From: Betaproteobacteria bacterium | GTDB taxonomy: Bacteria > Pseudomonadota > Gammaproteobacteria > Burkholderiales > Burkholderiaceae_A | Direction of reading: 5' to 3' | DNA length: 64,000 bases | Assembly: GCA_028139135.1 (NCBI GenBank) | Contig: JAOINB010000003.1 | Coordinates: forward strand, 29,811-93,810 | Shown here: piece after piece, positions 36,940 to 45,711 of the stretch | Position numbering within the stretch: position 1 is the stretch's first letter | How the letters are laid out: each line of letters starts with the position of its first letter | Notes under the pieces: generated by a model | Databases searched by the model: none | Seen by the model: only the letters and a program-made list of their open reading frames with translations | What the model was told of the DNA's origin: nothing | Program-made: the position numbers and the translations under genes

Positions 36940-38343
36940 TCAATGTGGTTGAAAATTAACTCTTGCCGGAACATTTCCGAACCGGCCTATCGGTGTCCAA
37001 AACGGCATCAAAATGAAAAATAAGAAGTAGTAAACAGTACCAATCTGGGCGATTAGAGTACCCCAGAACGTAGGCGGTTGAACACCCAAGTAGCCCAAGA
37101 TAATGAAGTTAATAACAAATATTGCATACAAGCTTTTGTGCCACCCCGGTCTGTACCTAATGGATTTCACCGGACTTCGATCAAGCCATGGGAGTAAAAA
37201 CAGAATTAATACAGCACCGCCCATTACAGCAACACCCCAAAACTTAGCATCGAAGATTCTAAAGGTCAAAGCAAGACCTATGGCCACAACAAGACCACCA
37301 ATCTTGAAAACGTTATTTAGTCGAGAAAACAAAATCATGACCGCGAAAGCACCAGCACCAGCCACCAAAGCCCATGTGAACACATCAGTGACTGCTCGGA
37401 GCATCGAGTAAAACGGGGTAAAATACCAAACCGGAGCAATGTGTGACGGAGTAACTAACGGGTCAGCCGGGATGAAGTTATTGTATTCCAGAAAATACCC
37501 TCCTAACTCCGGTGCAAAAAATACCACAATTGCGAAAATAAGGAAGAAAACGGATAAGCCAAATACATCGTGAACAGTGTAATAGGGATGAAAAGGAATT
37601 CCATCTACTGGAACACCCTTTGCATCCTTTTCTTTTTTGATTTCAACTCCATCTGGGTTGTTTGATCCAACCTCATGAAGGGCAACAATGTGAGCTACGA
37701 CTAACCCAGCTATGACGAATGGAATTGCGATTACATGGAAAGCGAAAAAACGGTTTAGGGTAGCATCACCAACAACAAAGTCGCCTCTGATCCAAACCGC
37801 TAAATCAGGTCCTATGAACGGAATTGCCGAAAAAAGATTTACAATAACCTGAGCACCCCAAAAGGACATTTGGCCCCACGGTAGCAAGTATCCAAAAAAG
37901 GCCTCAGCCATTAGGGCTAAAAAAATCATGCAACCAAATATCCAAATTAATTCTCTCGGCTCCCTGTAAGACCCGTATATGAGACCTCGAAACATGTGAA
38001 GATATATTACAACAAAAAAGGCTGAGGCTCCGGTCGAGTGCATGTAACGAATTAACCATCCGAATGGGACCTCTCTCATTATGTACTCAACACTAGCAAA
38101 AGCAATCGGAATCCCAGCAGTGTTTAAACCTGCATCGGGTTTATAATGCATAACCAAAAATATACCAGTCAGTATTTGTAATACCAAAACGACAGTTGCA
38201 AGGCTGCCGAAGAAATACCAAAAGTTTAGATTTTTGGGAGCATAATATTCCGCAAGGTGATTTTTTAACAAAGGCGTAACAGGAAATCTCCTGTCTAACC
38301 ACGCATATAACCCTTTACCTTCAACAACTCGTTCAGACGCCAT
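36940..38343 (-). CDS. petB: Cytochrome b, bc1 complex
   Basis: The haem b subunit of complex III, 467 residues. Eight or more membrane segments are visible. The haem-ligand histidines are His102 and His116 (RYMHSTGA, YLHMFRG) and His203 and His218 (FHVIAIP, AHIVALHE). The Qo-site motif is PVWY (residues 304-307), in place of the PEWY of mitochondria and alphaproteobacteria; I recall PVWY as usual in beta- and gammaproteobacteria. An extra C-terminal segment beyond the eighth helix accounts for the length. Confidence 0.97.
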   Translation of the reverse strand: MASERVVEGKGLYAWLDRRFPVTPLLKNHLAEYYAPKNLNFWYFFGSLATVVLVLQILTGIFLVMHYKPDAGLNTAGIPIAFASVEYIMREVPFGWLIRYMHSTGASAFFVVIYLHMFRGLIYGSYREPRELIWIFGCMIFLALMAEAFFGYLLPWGQMSFWGAQVIVNLFSAIPFIGPDLAVWIRGDFVVGDATLNRFFAFHVIAIPFVIAGLVVAHIVALHEVGSNNPDGVEIKKEKDAKGVPVDGIPFHPYYTVHDVFGLSVFFLIFAIVVFFAPELGGYFLEYNNFIPADPLVTPSHIAPVWYFTPFYSMLRAVTDVFTWALVAGAGAFAVMILFSRLNNVFKIGGLVVAIGLALTFRIFDAKFWGVAVMGGAVLILFLLPWLDRSPVKSIRYRPGWHKSLYAIFVINFIILGYLGVQPPTFWGTLIAQIGTVYYFLFFILMPFWTPIGRFGNVPARVNFQPH

Positions 38344-38403
38344 TACTCTAGCTCTCCTTCTTTCCTAATTATGTTTTTATTCCGCTAATGTGTTTGTTAC
38401 TAC

Positions 38404-39057
38404 CTATGCCTCGCCGTTTTCATCCCGTCCAATTATTATTTTAGAATCAGTCAGATACATATGCCTCGGAACCTCAAGATTGTCAGGCGCAGGTTTATTC
38501 GCATAAACTCTTCCAGCAATATCAAAAGTTGACCCGTGGCACGGGCAAAGGAATCCCCCTGGCCAATCGTTACCCATATCAGATCCCGGCCCCTTCACAA
38601 ATTTCGAAACGGGAGAACAGCCCAAATGGGAACAAATTCCGACTGTCACAAAAAACTCAGGCTTTATCGACCTGTGGGTATTTTTTGCATAGTCGGGAGT
38701 TGGATATTCTTTTCTAACCGATTTTGGGTCCGCAAGTTTGCTGTCCAAACTATCCAAGCTTTCCAGCATTTCAGGAGTACGTCTAACAATCCAGACAGGT
38801 TTTCCTCTCCACTCAACTGTTTTTACACCGCCGGGGGGAATAGTACTAATATCCACCTCCACAGGTGCTCCTGCCGATTTTGCTTTTTCCGATGGAGCCA
38901 TGGATACGGCAAAAGGGATTCCGGCAGCCACTGCAGCAACTCCGCCCGTAGCACCGCAAGCTATAAGCCATTTGCGTCTCTCTGACTCTCCGGGCCCAAT
39001 TTGCTCGAAGGAAGCCCCTTTATTTACAATCGCCTCTTTTTTGGTATCTTCTTCCAT
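38404..39057 (-). CDS. petA: Ubiquinol-cytochrome c reductase iron-sulphur subunit (Rieske)
   Basis: The [2Fe-2S] subunit of complex III, 217 residues. The cluster ligands are in CSHLGCSPV and CPCHGSTFD. The N-terminus has a Tat-type signal anchor: SERRKWLIA (twin arginine at 27-28) followed by a hydrophobic run. The tatABC genes lie 2-3 kb away on the same strand, separated by the degS-like gene, and are needed for its export. It is the first gene of petABC, 60 bases upstream of petB. Confidence 0.97.
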   Translation of the reverse strand: MEEDTKKEAIVNKGASFEQIGPGESERRKWLIACGATGGVAAVAAGIPFAVSMAPSEKAKSAGAPVEVDISTIPPGGVKTVEWRGKPVWIVRRTPEMLESLDSLDSKLADPKSVRKEYPTPDYAKNTHRSIKPEFFVTVGICSHLGCSPVSKFVKGPGSDMGNDWPGGFLCPCHGSTFDIAGRVYANKPAPDNLEVPRHMYLTDSKIIIGRDENGEA

Positions 39058-39075
39058 ATTCCTATCCCGTAGTTC

Positions 39076-39207
39076 TCAGTACCCTATGCCAACTGTGGGC
39101 TCCATGAGCCTAGCAGCGTCATCTAAGGTAGGCTCAAAACCTTCCATTAAGTTTCCTAATTCCCTTGTCAAACTACCGTTTTTAATCAAAAAAACTACCC
39201 TCACCAT
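39076..39207 (-). CDS. Possible 43-residue ORF upstream of petA
   Basis: A short ATG-to-TGA frame lies on the petA strand in the 192-base space between petA and the divergent protease gene. The peptide begins MVRVVFLIKNGSLTRELGN and has no recognisable family. The space must also hold the petABC promoter, and a TTGACA lies inside this frame. I cannot tell a real peptide from chance; low confidence. Confidence 0.2.
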   Translation of the reverse strand: MVRVVFLIKNGSLTRELGNLMEGFEPTLDDAARLMEPTVGIGY

Positions 39208-39249
39208 CGTATAATTTACCACATTATTAGTTTTTGCGAATATTCTTCT

Positions 39250-40440
39250 ATGTCATCCAAGTCACCGTGGCTTATTTTCTGTCAATTACTTATTGTCTCG
39301 GTAGGGCTGCTATTTATTATTTCTACTTTAAAACCTTTATGGTTTAAAAGCGTTATTGACAAGTTCGAAATGAGATACCCTAAGGGAGCAAATCCAGATT
39401 TTAGCGAATCGCCAATCGTTCAAAGAATAAGTAGGGATGAAAACCCAAATTACAAATTTGGTTTCACTGAAGCAGCGGTTTCTGCAATGCCTTCGGTTGT
39501 ACCTATTTTAACAAAGCAAAATAACACCGTGTCAAGCCATCCTTTCTTCATGGACCCTCTGTTTGAGGTATTTTTTTTTGAGCCTGAAAGTTTCTTAAAA
39601 GATAGTAAAAAAACCCACTATCAATGCTTAGGATCCGGAGTTATTGTAGCAAAAGGGGGCTTTGTAATGACAAACTACCACGTTATTAAAGGAGTTACAG
39701 AACTTGAGATAGCCCTTACTGACGGAGAGAAAAAACCAGCTAAAGTAGTTGGCATTGACCCGGAAACTGACTTAGCAGTTATAAAGGTATCCGACAGTAC
39801 GATTCCGAATATCATATTTGCCGTACCTAACCAAATAAATATCGGTGAATTTGTTTTGGCGATTGGCAATCCATTTGGTGTTGGTCAAACTGTGACGCAA
39901 GGAATTGTAAGTGCTCTTGGAAGAGATTCACTCAACCTAAACACTTTCGAAAATTTTATCCAAACTGACGCAGCAATTAATCCAGGTAATAGCGGTGGAG
40001 CACTAGTTAACGGAGCAGGAGAGCTGATTGGCATAAATACCGCGATTTACTCTCAAATGGGAAACAATATTGGCATAGGGTTTGCCATACCGATTGAAAC
40101 CGTAACGTCTGTTTTAACAAAAATCCTCAACGCAGGAAAAGTTAATCGCGGGTTTGTCGGAATCCAACCTGCAGATATCTCAAGTGAATATTTAGGAAAA
40201 GAAGGAGAATTTTATACTTATGTCCGGTCCGTTTTAACCAATTCCCCAGCTTACAGAGCAGGAGTACGTCCGGGCGATATAATCTTGGCAATAGGAGGCT
40301 TACGAATAAGAAATTCAAAACATTTTTTAAAAACAGTGGCGAATTTAAAACCTTTCTCGAAGACAAATCTAAAATTACGAAGAGGTGAAGGGACTATCGA
40401 GGTGAGAATATCGATTGTCGAGAGACCGATTTTTAATTAA
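39250..40440 (+). CDS. DegS-like membrane-anchored serine protease (S1C/HtrA)
   Basis: A 396-residue HtrA-family protease with one N-terminal membrane segment (WLIFCQLLIVSVGLLFIIS), so probably anchored in the inner membrane and facing the periplasm. The catalytic triad is His in MTNYHVIKG, Asp in DPETDLAVIKV and Ser in NPGNSGGALVNGAG. A single PDZ domain follows (GFVGIQPADIS, AGVRPGDIILAIGGLRI). The single-PDZ, anchored form resembles DegS/AlgW, which activates sigma-E by cleaving RseA. It diverges from petA and is convergent with tatC, 2 bases away. Confidence 0.9.
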   Translation: MSSKSPWLIFCQLLIVSVGLLFIISTLKPLWFKSVIDKFEMRYPKGANPDFSESPIVQRISRDENPNYKFGFTEAAVSAMPSVVPILTKQNNTVSSHPFFMDPLFEVFFFEPESFLKDSKKTHYQCLGSGVIVAKGGFVMTNYHVIKGVTELEIALTDGEKKPAKVVGIDPETDLAVIKVSDSTIPNIIFAVPNQINIGEFVLAIGNPFGVGQTVTQGIVSALGRDSLNLNTFENFIQTDAAINPGNSGGALVNGAGELIGINTAIYSQMGNNIGIGFAIPIETVTSVLTKILNAGKVNRGFVGIQPADISSEYLGKEGEFYTYVRSVLTNSPAYRAGVRPGDIILAIGGLRIRNSKHFLKTVANLKPFSKTNLKLRRGEGTIEVRISIVERPIFN

Positions 40441-40442
40441 AT

Positions 40443-41186
40443 CTACGAACTAGTCTTCTTGCTCTTGATAGCGATGGATCTAGATAAAAAAATCCCCAAT
40501 TCAAAAAGCATACAAAGCGGTAAAGCCAGCATCAATTGAGAAACAACATCAGGCGGAGTAACAATAGCGGCTATAACAAATGCCAAAACAATGAAATAAG
40601 GTCTAAAAACTACCATTTTCTCCAATGAAACAAAATCTAGTCTTACAAGAAGCATTTGTACCACGGGTGTTTCGAATGAAAGGCCAAAAATCAGAAACAA
40701 TGACATAACAAAAGAAAAGTATTTGTCTATATCAGTCGCTATCTCCACTTCGGATGGGGAAAAAGCAATGATAAAACTAAATGCAGCTGGAAACACTACA
40801 AAGTAAGCGAAAGCCATCCCAGCCAGAAAGAGTAAAAAGCTACTGAGCACTATGGGAAACGCAAGTTTTTTCTCCTCGGAATAAAGAGCAGGTTCCACGA
40901 AAGACCATATTTGCCACAATATAAATGGCAAAGAGATGATAAATGCTACGAAAAATGTCACCTTAATTGGTACAAAAAATGGAGCTACCACATCCGTTGC
41001 TATCATACTAACGCCAGGCGGCAAGGCAGAAATTAGAGGGTCAGCAAAAACATTATAAATATCTGGAGCCCAGCTGACTAAACCTAAAAAACATAAGAAA
41101 AGCACAAGGATAGAACGAAGTGCTCTGTCTCGAAGTTCAACAAGGTGCGACACATAGGTCTCATTTTTTTCCTGATCTGTACTCAT
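40443..41186 (-). CDS. tatC: Sec-independent translocase TatC
   Basis: The core receptor of the twin-arginine translocase, 247 residues with six predicted membrane helices. Motifs include SHLVELRDRALRS near the N-terminus and SFVEPALYSEEK, both part of the signal-peptide binding site. Its ATG overlaps the tatB stop in an ATGA arrangement. The Rieske protein (38404-39057) is a likely client. Confidence 0.96.
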   Translation of the reverse strand: MSTDQEKNETYVSHLVELRDRALRSILVLFLCFLGLVSWAPDIYNVFADPLISALPPGVSMIATDVVAPFFVPIKVTFFVAFIISLPFILWQIWSFVEPALYSEEKKLAFPIVLSSFLLFLAGMAFAYFVVFPAAFSFIIAFSPSEVEIATDIDKYFSFVMSLFLIFGLSFETPVVQMLLVRLDFVSLEKMVVFRPYFIVLAFVIAAIVTPPDVVSQLMLALPLCMLFELGIFLSRSIAIKSKKTSS

Positions 41187-41614
41187 GAGCTGAAAGACTT
41201 TCTAGGACACCTGAGCCTAATTCTCGCTCTAACCCTTTCCCTTATTTTTAATTGGAAGTTTTCTTCTTTCCAGGACAACCTGGGGGAATTGATATGAAAA
41301 CGAATTATCTTTTCCTCAGTCAAGGATTCGCTTGAGCCCTCAATCGATGAGCTTAGACCATGAATCTCGTTTTCTAAAGCAAGTAATTCCTCTCCATATT
41401 TTTTTCCAAAATCCTTAAACTCATCTTTCGTAGCTTCATATTCAGAAAAATTCAATTCTTTTTCTACGTCCAATTTGACTTTGGAAACATAATTTTGGGC
41501 TCGGCCGACGAGTACCCCCAGCGTCTTGAAAACTACAGGCAATCTCTCGGGTCCTACGATTAGTAGGCAAGCCAAAGCCACTATGATTATTTCGAAAAAA
41601 CCAACGTCAAGCAC
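41183..41614 (-). CDS. tatB: Sec-independent translocase TatB
   Basis: TatB pairs with TatC to bind twin-arginine signals. The 143-residue protein has the N-terminal helix FEIIIVALACLLIVGPERLPVV with the conserved Gly-Pro hinge, then an amphipathic helix and a long charged tail. It starts 18 bases after tatA and overlaps tatC by 4 bases. Confidence 0.94.
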   Translation of the reverse strand: MLDVGFFEIIIVALACLLIVGPERLPVVFKTLGVLVGRAQNYVSKVKLDVEKELNFSEYEATKDEFKDFGKKYGEELLALENEIHGLSSSIEGSSESLTEEKIIRFHINSPRLSWKEENFQLKIRERVRARIRLRCPRKSFSS

Positions 41615-41632
41615 CCGAGCCCCAAAAAATCC

Positions 41633-41872
41633 TTATTCCTTGTTTTTCTCTCTTGCCTGGACCGTGAAAGTTTCAGATTCCGATAAATCTTTGGTCTCGT
41701 TACTTTCTAAAGAAGAGACACCTTCCTCTTTATTCCCCTCCTTGAGCCCATCCTTAAAACCTTTGACCGCGCCACCCAAATCAGAACCAAGGTTCTTAAG
41801 CTTTTTGGTTCCAAAAACAAGAATAATGACTAACAGTACAATCAACCAGTGCCATATGCTAAATGTTCCCAT
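41633..41872 (-). CDS. tatA: Sec-independent translocase TatA
   Basis: TatA oligomers form the Tat pore. The 79-residue protein has the classic start [41 protein letters not shown] and a charged tail. It is first in tatABC. A 351-base stretch without a clear gene precedes it. Confidence 0.96.
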   Translation of the reverse strand: MGTFSIWHWLIVLLVIILVFGTKKLKNLGSDLGGAVKGFKDGLKEGNKEEGVSSLESNETKDLSESETFTVQAREKNKE

Positions 41873-42223
41873 AATAAATCTGTACCCTTTCTTTCATAGG
41901 CTTAAAAACCAATGCCCCAACCAGGAAAATTTTCTCCCGAATGAAAACATAAATGCAATGCCTTCCAAACCTGCCCCAAACAAATTGACATTATCCAAAC
42001 TACGTTTCGGGCTCTCCATCTCAAGCAACATAAACCCAGAAGTTATAGATAAATCAAAGATACATCAGCAATTGTAAAGAACCTCAAAAAATTACCAATA
42101 GCTTTTTCAAATACCTTAAATCCTGCCGCCCGTCATTAGATTTACACTATAAACCTGTGGCTTTCTCACTGCCAAAAAACATCTGACTTTACGCGCGTTT
42201 CTGTCATTTATCATTTAAATAAA
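41873..42223. other. 351-base gap between hisE and tatA
   Basis: No convincing gene is seen. On the minus strand the best frame is 42019-41894, 41 residues starting MESPKRSLDNVNLFGAGLEG and ending in an aromatic stretch, with no known family and a poor ribosome-binding site. Relatives often have a HIT-family (hinT) and a small membrane protein gene here; I find no HIT motif. It may be decayed sequence with the tatA promoter. Confidence 0.5.
42042..42071 (-). promoter_or_regulatory. Possible tatABC promoter
   Basis: On the minus strand TTGCTG (42071-42066), an 18-base spacer and TATAAC (42047-42042) lie about 170 bases upstream of tatA. Five of six -10 positions match consensus but only four of the -35. 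Weak evidence. Confidence 0.3.
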
Positions 42224-42556
42224 CTATAAGCTTTTCTCTTTCCTTTCTCGTTTCTCCTGAAATCCTGAAACACCCTCCCTGGATTGCAATTCGTCAATAA
42301 CATCTTCCAAGCTTATATTAACCTTCTCAAGAAGTACAAGATAATGAAACAATAAATCTGCTGCCTCATGAACCATCTCTGACGTTTGTTGAGAGTTTAC
42401 GGCAAGGATTAACTCTGTAGTTTCTTCTGTTAATTTTTTTAATATTCGTTCCTCACTATCTTGTAATAGAGACGCTATATATGATTCTGATTTATCTGCA
42501 TTTTTTCTGCTTTGTATGACTTGTATTGTTCTACGTAAGCCGTTTTCCTTAATCAT
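42224..42556 (-). CDS. hisE: Phosphoribosyl-ATP pyrophosphatase
   Basis: HisE removes pyrophosphate from PR-ATP, step 2 of histidine synthesis. The 110-residue MazG-like protein has the acidic metal-binding helix [14 protein letters not shown] and [15 protein letters not shown]. It overlaps hisI by 4 bases, kept as separate genes as in betaproteobacteria. It is the last his gene in the operon. Confidence 0.95.
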   Translation of the reverse strand: MIKENGLRRTIQVIQSRKNADKSESYIASLLQDSEERILKKLTEETTELILAVNSQQTSEMVHEAADLLFHYLVLLEKVNISLEDVIDELQSREGVSGFQEKRERKEKSL

Positions 42557-42936
42557 TCCTCACCCCTAATACCCTTATCAGCTTCAGTAATTTGCCAGCC
42601 ATTCTTACTCAACTTTCTAAAAAAACAACTCGGCCTGCCGGTATGGCATGCGATGCCTTTTATTTGCTCTACAAAAAGTAGCAATGCATCATTATCGCAA
42701 TCCAAAAATATTTCTTTTACGATTTGATAATGCCCTGAGGTCTCACCCTTGTTCCAAAGACAATTCCTGGACCTTGAAAAATAAACAGCGGAACCTGTCT
42801 CCAAAGTTTTTAGAAGTGATTCCTTTGACATCCACGCGAGCATCAGCACTTTTTTTGACTTAAAATCTTGTGCGATTGAGGGAACTAAGCCTGACGAGTT
42901 AAACCGGACTAAGTCAATAAAATCTAACATTAACAC
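42553..42936 (-). CDS. hisI: Phosphoribosyl-AMP cyclohydrolase
   Basis: HisI opens the purine ring of PR-AMP, step 3. The 127-residue protein has [37 protein letters not shown] and zinc-ligand cysteines in [13 protein letters not shown] and [11 protein letters not shown]. It overlaps hisF by 23 bases, so the start could be one of the ATG codons near the N-terminus (first or third residue). Confidence 0.95.
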   Translation of the reverse strand: MLMLDFIDLVRFNSSGLVPSIAQDFKSKKVLMLAWMSKESLLKTLETGSAVYFSRSRNCLWNKGETSGHYQIVKEIFLDCDNDALLLFVEQIKGIACHTGRPSCFFRKLSKNGWQITEADKGIRGEE

Positions 42937-43678
42937 CTTTTCTTTTTAAAAATTGTTTCGCTTGATCAATGGAGTATGTACCAAAGTGAAAAATGGATGC
43001 TGCTAGCACGGCATCAGCTTTCCCCTCAACTAACCCTTCCACAAGATGCTCGAGATTACCAACTCCACCTGAGGCAATAACTGGTATATCAACAGCATCG
43101 GAAATGGTACTAGTTAACTGTATATCAAAACCTTTTTTTGTTCCATCTCTGTCCATACTTGTAACCAACAACTCCCCAGCCCCTAAAATTTTCATTTTTT
43201 TAGCCCACTCAATCGCATCAATACCTGTCGGCTGCGTGCCTCCATGGGTGAATATTTCCCAACCTTCTTTTCCTGCTCTCTTTTTCGCATCAATAGCCAC
43301 GACAATGCATTGCGATCCGAATTTGTTAGAACATTCAGCGACCAAGCCAGGTTCAGTAACGGCTGCTGAATTAATACTCACCTTATCAGCCCCAGCAAGC
43401 AACATATTTGACACGTCCTCGAGAGACCGTATACCGCCCCCAACCGTAAGTGGCACAAAAACCTGCTCCGCAACCTTTGAAACAACTTCTGACAAAGTTC
43501 TTCGCCGCTGCTTAGTCGCTGTAATATCTAAAAATGCAATTTCATCAGCTCCCTGAGCAGAGTAACCTTTAGCCACTTCAACAGGGTCCCCCGCGTCAAT
43601 TATGTTGACAAAATTAACACCTTTCACAACTCTACCTGCATCAATGTCTAGGCAAGGAATAACTCTTTTAGTCAACAT
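42914..43678 (-). CDS. hisF: Imidazole glycerol phosphate synthase, cyclase subunit
   Basis: HisF, with HisH, makes imidazole glycerol phosphate and AICAR from PRFAR. The 254-residue TIM barrel has the start [21 protein letters not shown], the catalytic Asp11 (LDID) and Asp in [13 protein letters not shown], plus ASGGVG. It overlaps hisA by 7 bases. Confidence 0.97.
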   Translation of the reverse strand: MLTKRVIPCLDIDAGRVVKGVNFVNIIDAGDPVEVAKGYSAQGADEIAFLDITATKQRRRTLSEVVSKVAEQVFVPLTVGGGIRSLEDVSNMLLAGADKVSINSAAVTEPGLVAECSNKFGSQCIVVAIDAKKRAGKEGWEIFTHGGTQPTGIDAIEWAKKMKILGAGELLVTSMDRDGTKKGFDIQLTSTISDAVDIPVIASGGVGNLEHLVEGLVEGKADAVLAASIFHFGTYSIDQAKQFLKRKGVNVRFY

Positions 43679-44427
43679 TTTGTATCAATTTTTTTATCAA
43701 GTGTTTCTATTACTTTTTTAAGACAAATATTACCTTCATAAAGAGCTTTTCCCAGGACAACACCACTGATGCCTTCATCATAAAACGCGGATAGTTTCTC
43801 GATCTCTCTAGCGGAGGATAATCCACCAGAGGCAATTATGGGAATATTCACAGCTTCAGCTAACCTGAGTGTAGACTTGATGTTAATCCCTACTTGCATC
43901 CCATCTCGACCTATATCAGTGTATAAAATATTTTGAATATTTAACCTTTGGAGTGATTTAGCAAAATCAACAACGTCTAGGTTAGTCGTTTCGTTCCAGC
44001 CATGCGTGGCAATTTTACCGTCCCGGGCATCTAGAGCCACGATGATTTTATTGGAAAATTTAGAACATACTTCTTCCAAAAAAACGGGATCTTTTACTGC
44101 TGCTGTTCCTATCACAACATAAGTCGCGCCTACGTTAATTAATCTTTCAACTGTCTCCATATCACGGATACCACCGCCAACTTGAAATGAAATTATCTCT
44201 CCGAACTCTTGGAGTATTTTTTCTATAACAGTACCGTTTTCTTGAGTCCCAGAAAAGGCGCCATCTAGATCAACCAAATGAATTCTTGTTGCCTTCTCGT
44301 TAACCCACCGTCTAGCTACGTGGACTGGATTTTCAGAGTATACAGTAGAGTCATTTATCAGGCCCTGCTTTAGTCTTACGCAGGAACCTTTTGTTATGTC
44401 TATAGCAGGGATTGCACAGAAAGCCAC
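43672..44427 (-). CDS. hisA: ProFAR isomerase
   Basis: HisA isomerises ProFAR to PRFAR, step 4. The 251-residue TIM barrel is related to HisF, with [17 protein letters not shown] (catalytic Asp), [16 protein letters not shown] and [11 protein letters not shown] (second Asp), then ASGGLSS. It lies 32 bases after hisH. Confidence 0.97.
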   Translation of the reverse strand: MAFCAIPAIDITKGSCVRLKQGLINDSTVYSENPVHVARRWVNEKATRIHLVDLDGAFSGTQENGTVIEKILQEFGEIISFQVGGGIRDMETVERLINVGATYVVIGTAAVKDPVFLEEVCSKFSNKIIVALDARDGKIATHGWNETTNLDVVDFAKSLQRLNIQNILYTDIGRDGMQVGINIKSTLRLAEAVNIPIIASGGLSSAREIEKLSAFYDEGISGVVLGKALYEGNICLKKVIETLDKKIDTKC

Positions 44428-44459
44428 GTTTTTACCCCCTCAAATTACAAAGTCGCAAA

Positions 44460-45101
44460 TTATGGATTCCAATCTGCAAAATTCTTCAATAGCATTATAC
44501 CGTTTTCAGAACTCTTTTCCGGATGAAACTGAGTCGCAAAAATGTTCTCGCTGGAAATCACACTAGTAAATACCTCTCCATGTGTTGTCTCACCCAACAC
44601 TAAGCGGTAGTCATCAGGCTTTGAAAAAAAACTATGAACAAAGTAGAAGTATGGTTTTTTGGCCTCACTTTTTAAAATTCCATTAAAAACAGGGTGGTCG
44701 CTCTTGATGCTTACCGTATTCCAACCCATATGGGGAATTTTTACAGCATTTTTTTTCTTAAAACGCTTTACTTTTCCTCGAAGAAAACCCAATCCTCGAC
44801 TCCCCCCCTCTTCCGAGTAATCAAACAATATTTGTTTTCCCAAACAAATGCCAAGGAATGGCTTCGTTACCAAACAGCGCCTCAATTCATCAACCATATC
44901 TAGGGAGTTTAATCTTTCAACGCAGTCTCTCATAGAGCCCTGACCTGGAAATACGACCCTTGATGCATCACGTAAAGTTTTTCTCTCCGAGGCGATACGA
45001 ATTTCAACTTCCGGGCAAGCCCTTTTGAAGGCTAGCAACACACTTCTTAAATTTCCTACTCCAGTATTGACTACGGCTATCATGGACTGTTCAATTCTCA
45101 A
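44460..45101 (-). CDS. hisH: Imidazole glycerol phosphate synthase, glutaminase subunit
   Basis: HisH supplies ammonia to HisF. The class I amidotransferase of about 210 residues has [20 protein letters not shown], the nucleophile in [11 protein letters not shown] and the catalytic FHPEKSSE. The start is either TTG 45101 (AGGAG 4 bases upstream, overlapping the hisB stop) or ATG 45083, where the family-like MIAVVNTG begins. The motif carries Lys where Met is usual after CLG, not a catalytic position. Confidence 0.95.
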   Translation of the reverse strand: MRIEQSMIAVVNTGVGNLRSVLLAFKRACPEVEIRIASERKTLRDASRVVFPGQGSMRDCVERLNSLDMVDELRRCLVTKPFLGICLGKQILFDYSEEGGSRGLGFLRGKVKRFKKKNAVKIPHMGWNTVSIKSDHPVFNGILKSEAKKPYFYFVHSFFSKPDDYRLVLGETTHGEVFTSVISSENIFATQFHPEKSSENGIMLLKNFADWNP

Positions 45102-45691
45102 AGAACTCCTTTTGTCGATGGTATCGACTCTCCGCTATTTCCAAAATGACTTAGATTTACAGCTTGCCTTAGGGCTAACGCAAAACATTTAAAAATACTC
45201 TCGCATTGATGGTGAGCATTATCACCGTAGAAATTCTCTATGTGTAACGTAATTCCTGCGTGATTGACAAACCCTTGAAAAAATTCTTTTATCAGATCAA
45301 GATCAAAATCACCAACTATTTGACGTTTCCATTGGCATCGGAAATGAAGGCCAGGTCGACCAGAAATATCAACGACAACCCTCGATAAAGCCTCATCGAG
45401 AGGCGCGTAAGCACTACCAAAACGTTTAATTCCAACCTTATTGCCAAGAGCTTTATTTAGTGCCTTGCCGATAGTTATCCCAATGTCTTCCACGGTATGA
45501 TGTGGATCAACGAGCAAATCCCCCTCGGCATCTACATGTAAAGAAAACTTACCGTGCCTGCTTATCTGATCGAGCATGTGATCAAAAAATGGGAGTCCTG
45601 TCTTATAACTTCCTTGTGAAACATCATCTAAAGCTAACTGAACTTGAATAGCTGTTTCCCCCGTGTTTCTTTCAACCTTAGCGCTTCGCAT
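45098..45691 (-). CDS. hisB: Imidazoleglycerol-phosphate dehydratase
   Basis: HisB dehydrates imidazole glycerol phosphate. This is the monofunctional form, 197 residues, with [29 protein letters not shown] and [21 protein letters not shown] carrying the manganese-ligand histidines. I start it at ATG 45691, preceded by AGAGG at 5 bases; a longer frame to 45727 would run into hisC. Between its start and the hisC start on the other strand there are only 20 bases. Confidence 0.96.
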   Translation of the reverse strand: MRSAKVERNTGETAIQVQLALDDVSQGSYKTGLPFFDHMLDQISRHGKFSLHVDAEGDLLVDPHHTVEDIGITIGKALNKALGNKVGIKRFGSAYAPLDEALSRVVVDISGRPGLHFRCQWKRQIVGDFDLDLIKEFFQGFVNHAGITLHIENFYGDNAHHQCESIFKCFALALRQAVNLSHFGNSGESIPSTKGVL

Positions 45692-45700
45692 ATGACCTCT

Positions 45701-45706
45701 TATAGT
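45701..45706 (+). promoter_or_regulatory. Possible hisC -10 box
   Basis: TATAGT sits 6 bases before the hisC ATG at 45712, so a transcript would start at or next to the start codon (leaderless). No good -35 is found at the right distance and no ribosome-binding site precedes the ATG. Inference only. Confidence 0.3.
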
Positions 45707-45711
45707 AATAT

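Noticed and set aside
37501..38343. The PVWY in place of PEWY in cytochrome b as a novel Qo site
   Set aside because: I recall this variant as usual in beta- and gammaproteobacteria, so it is not an oddity.
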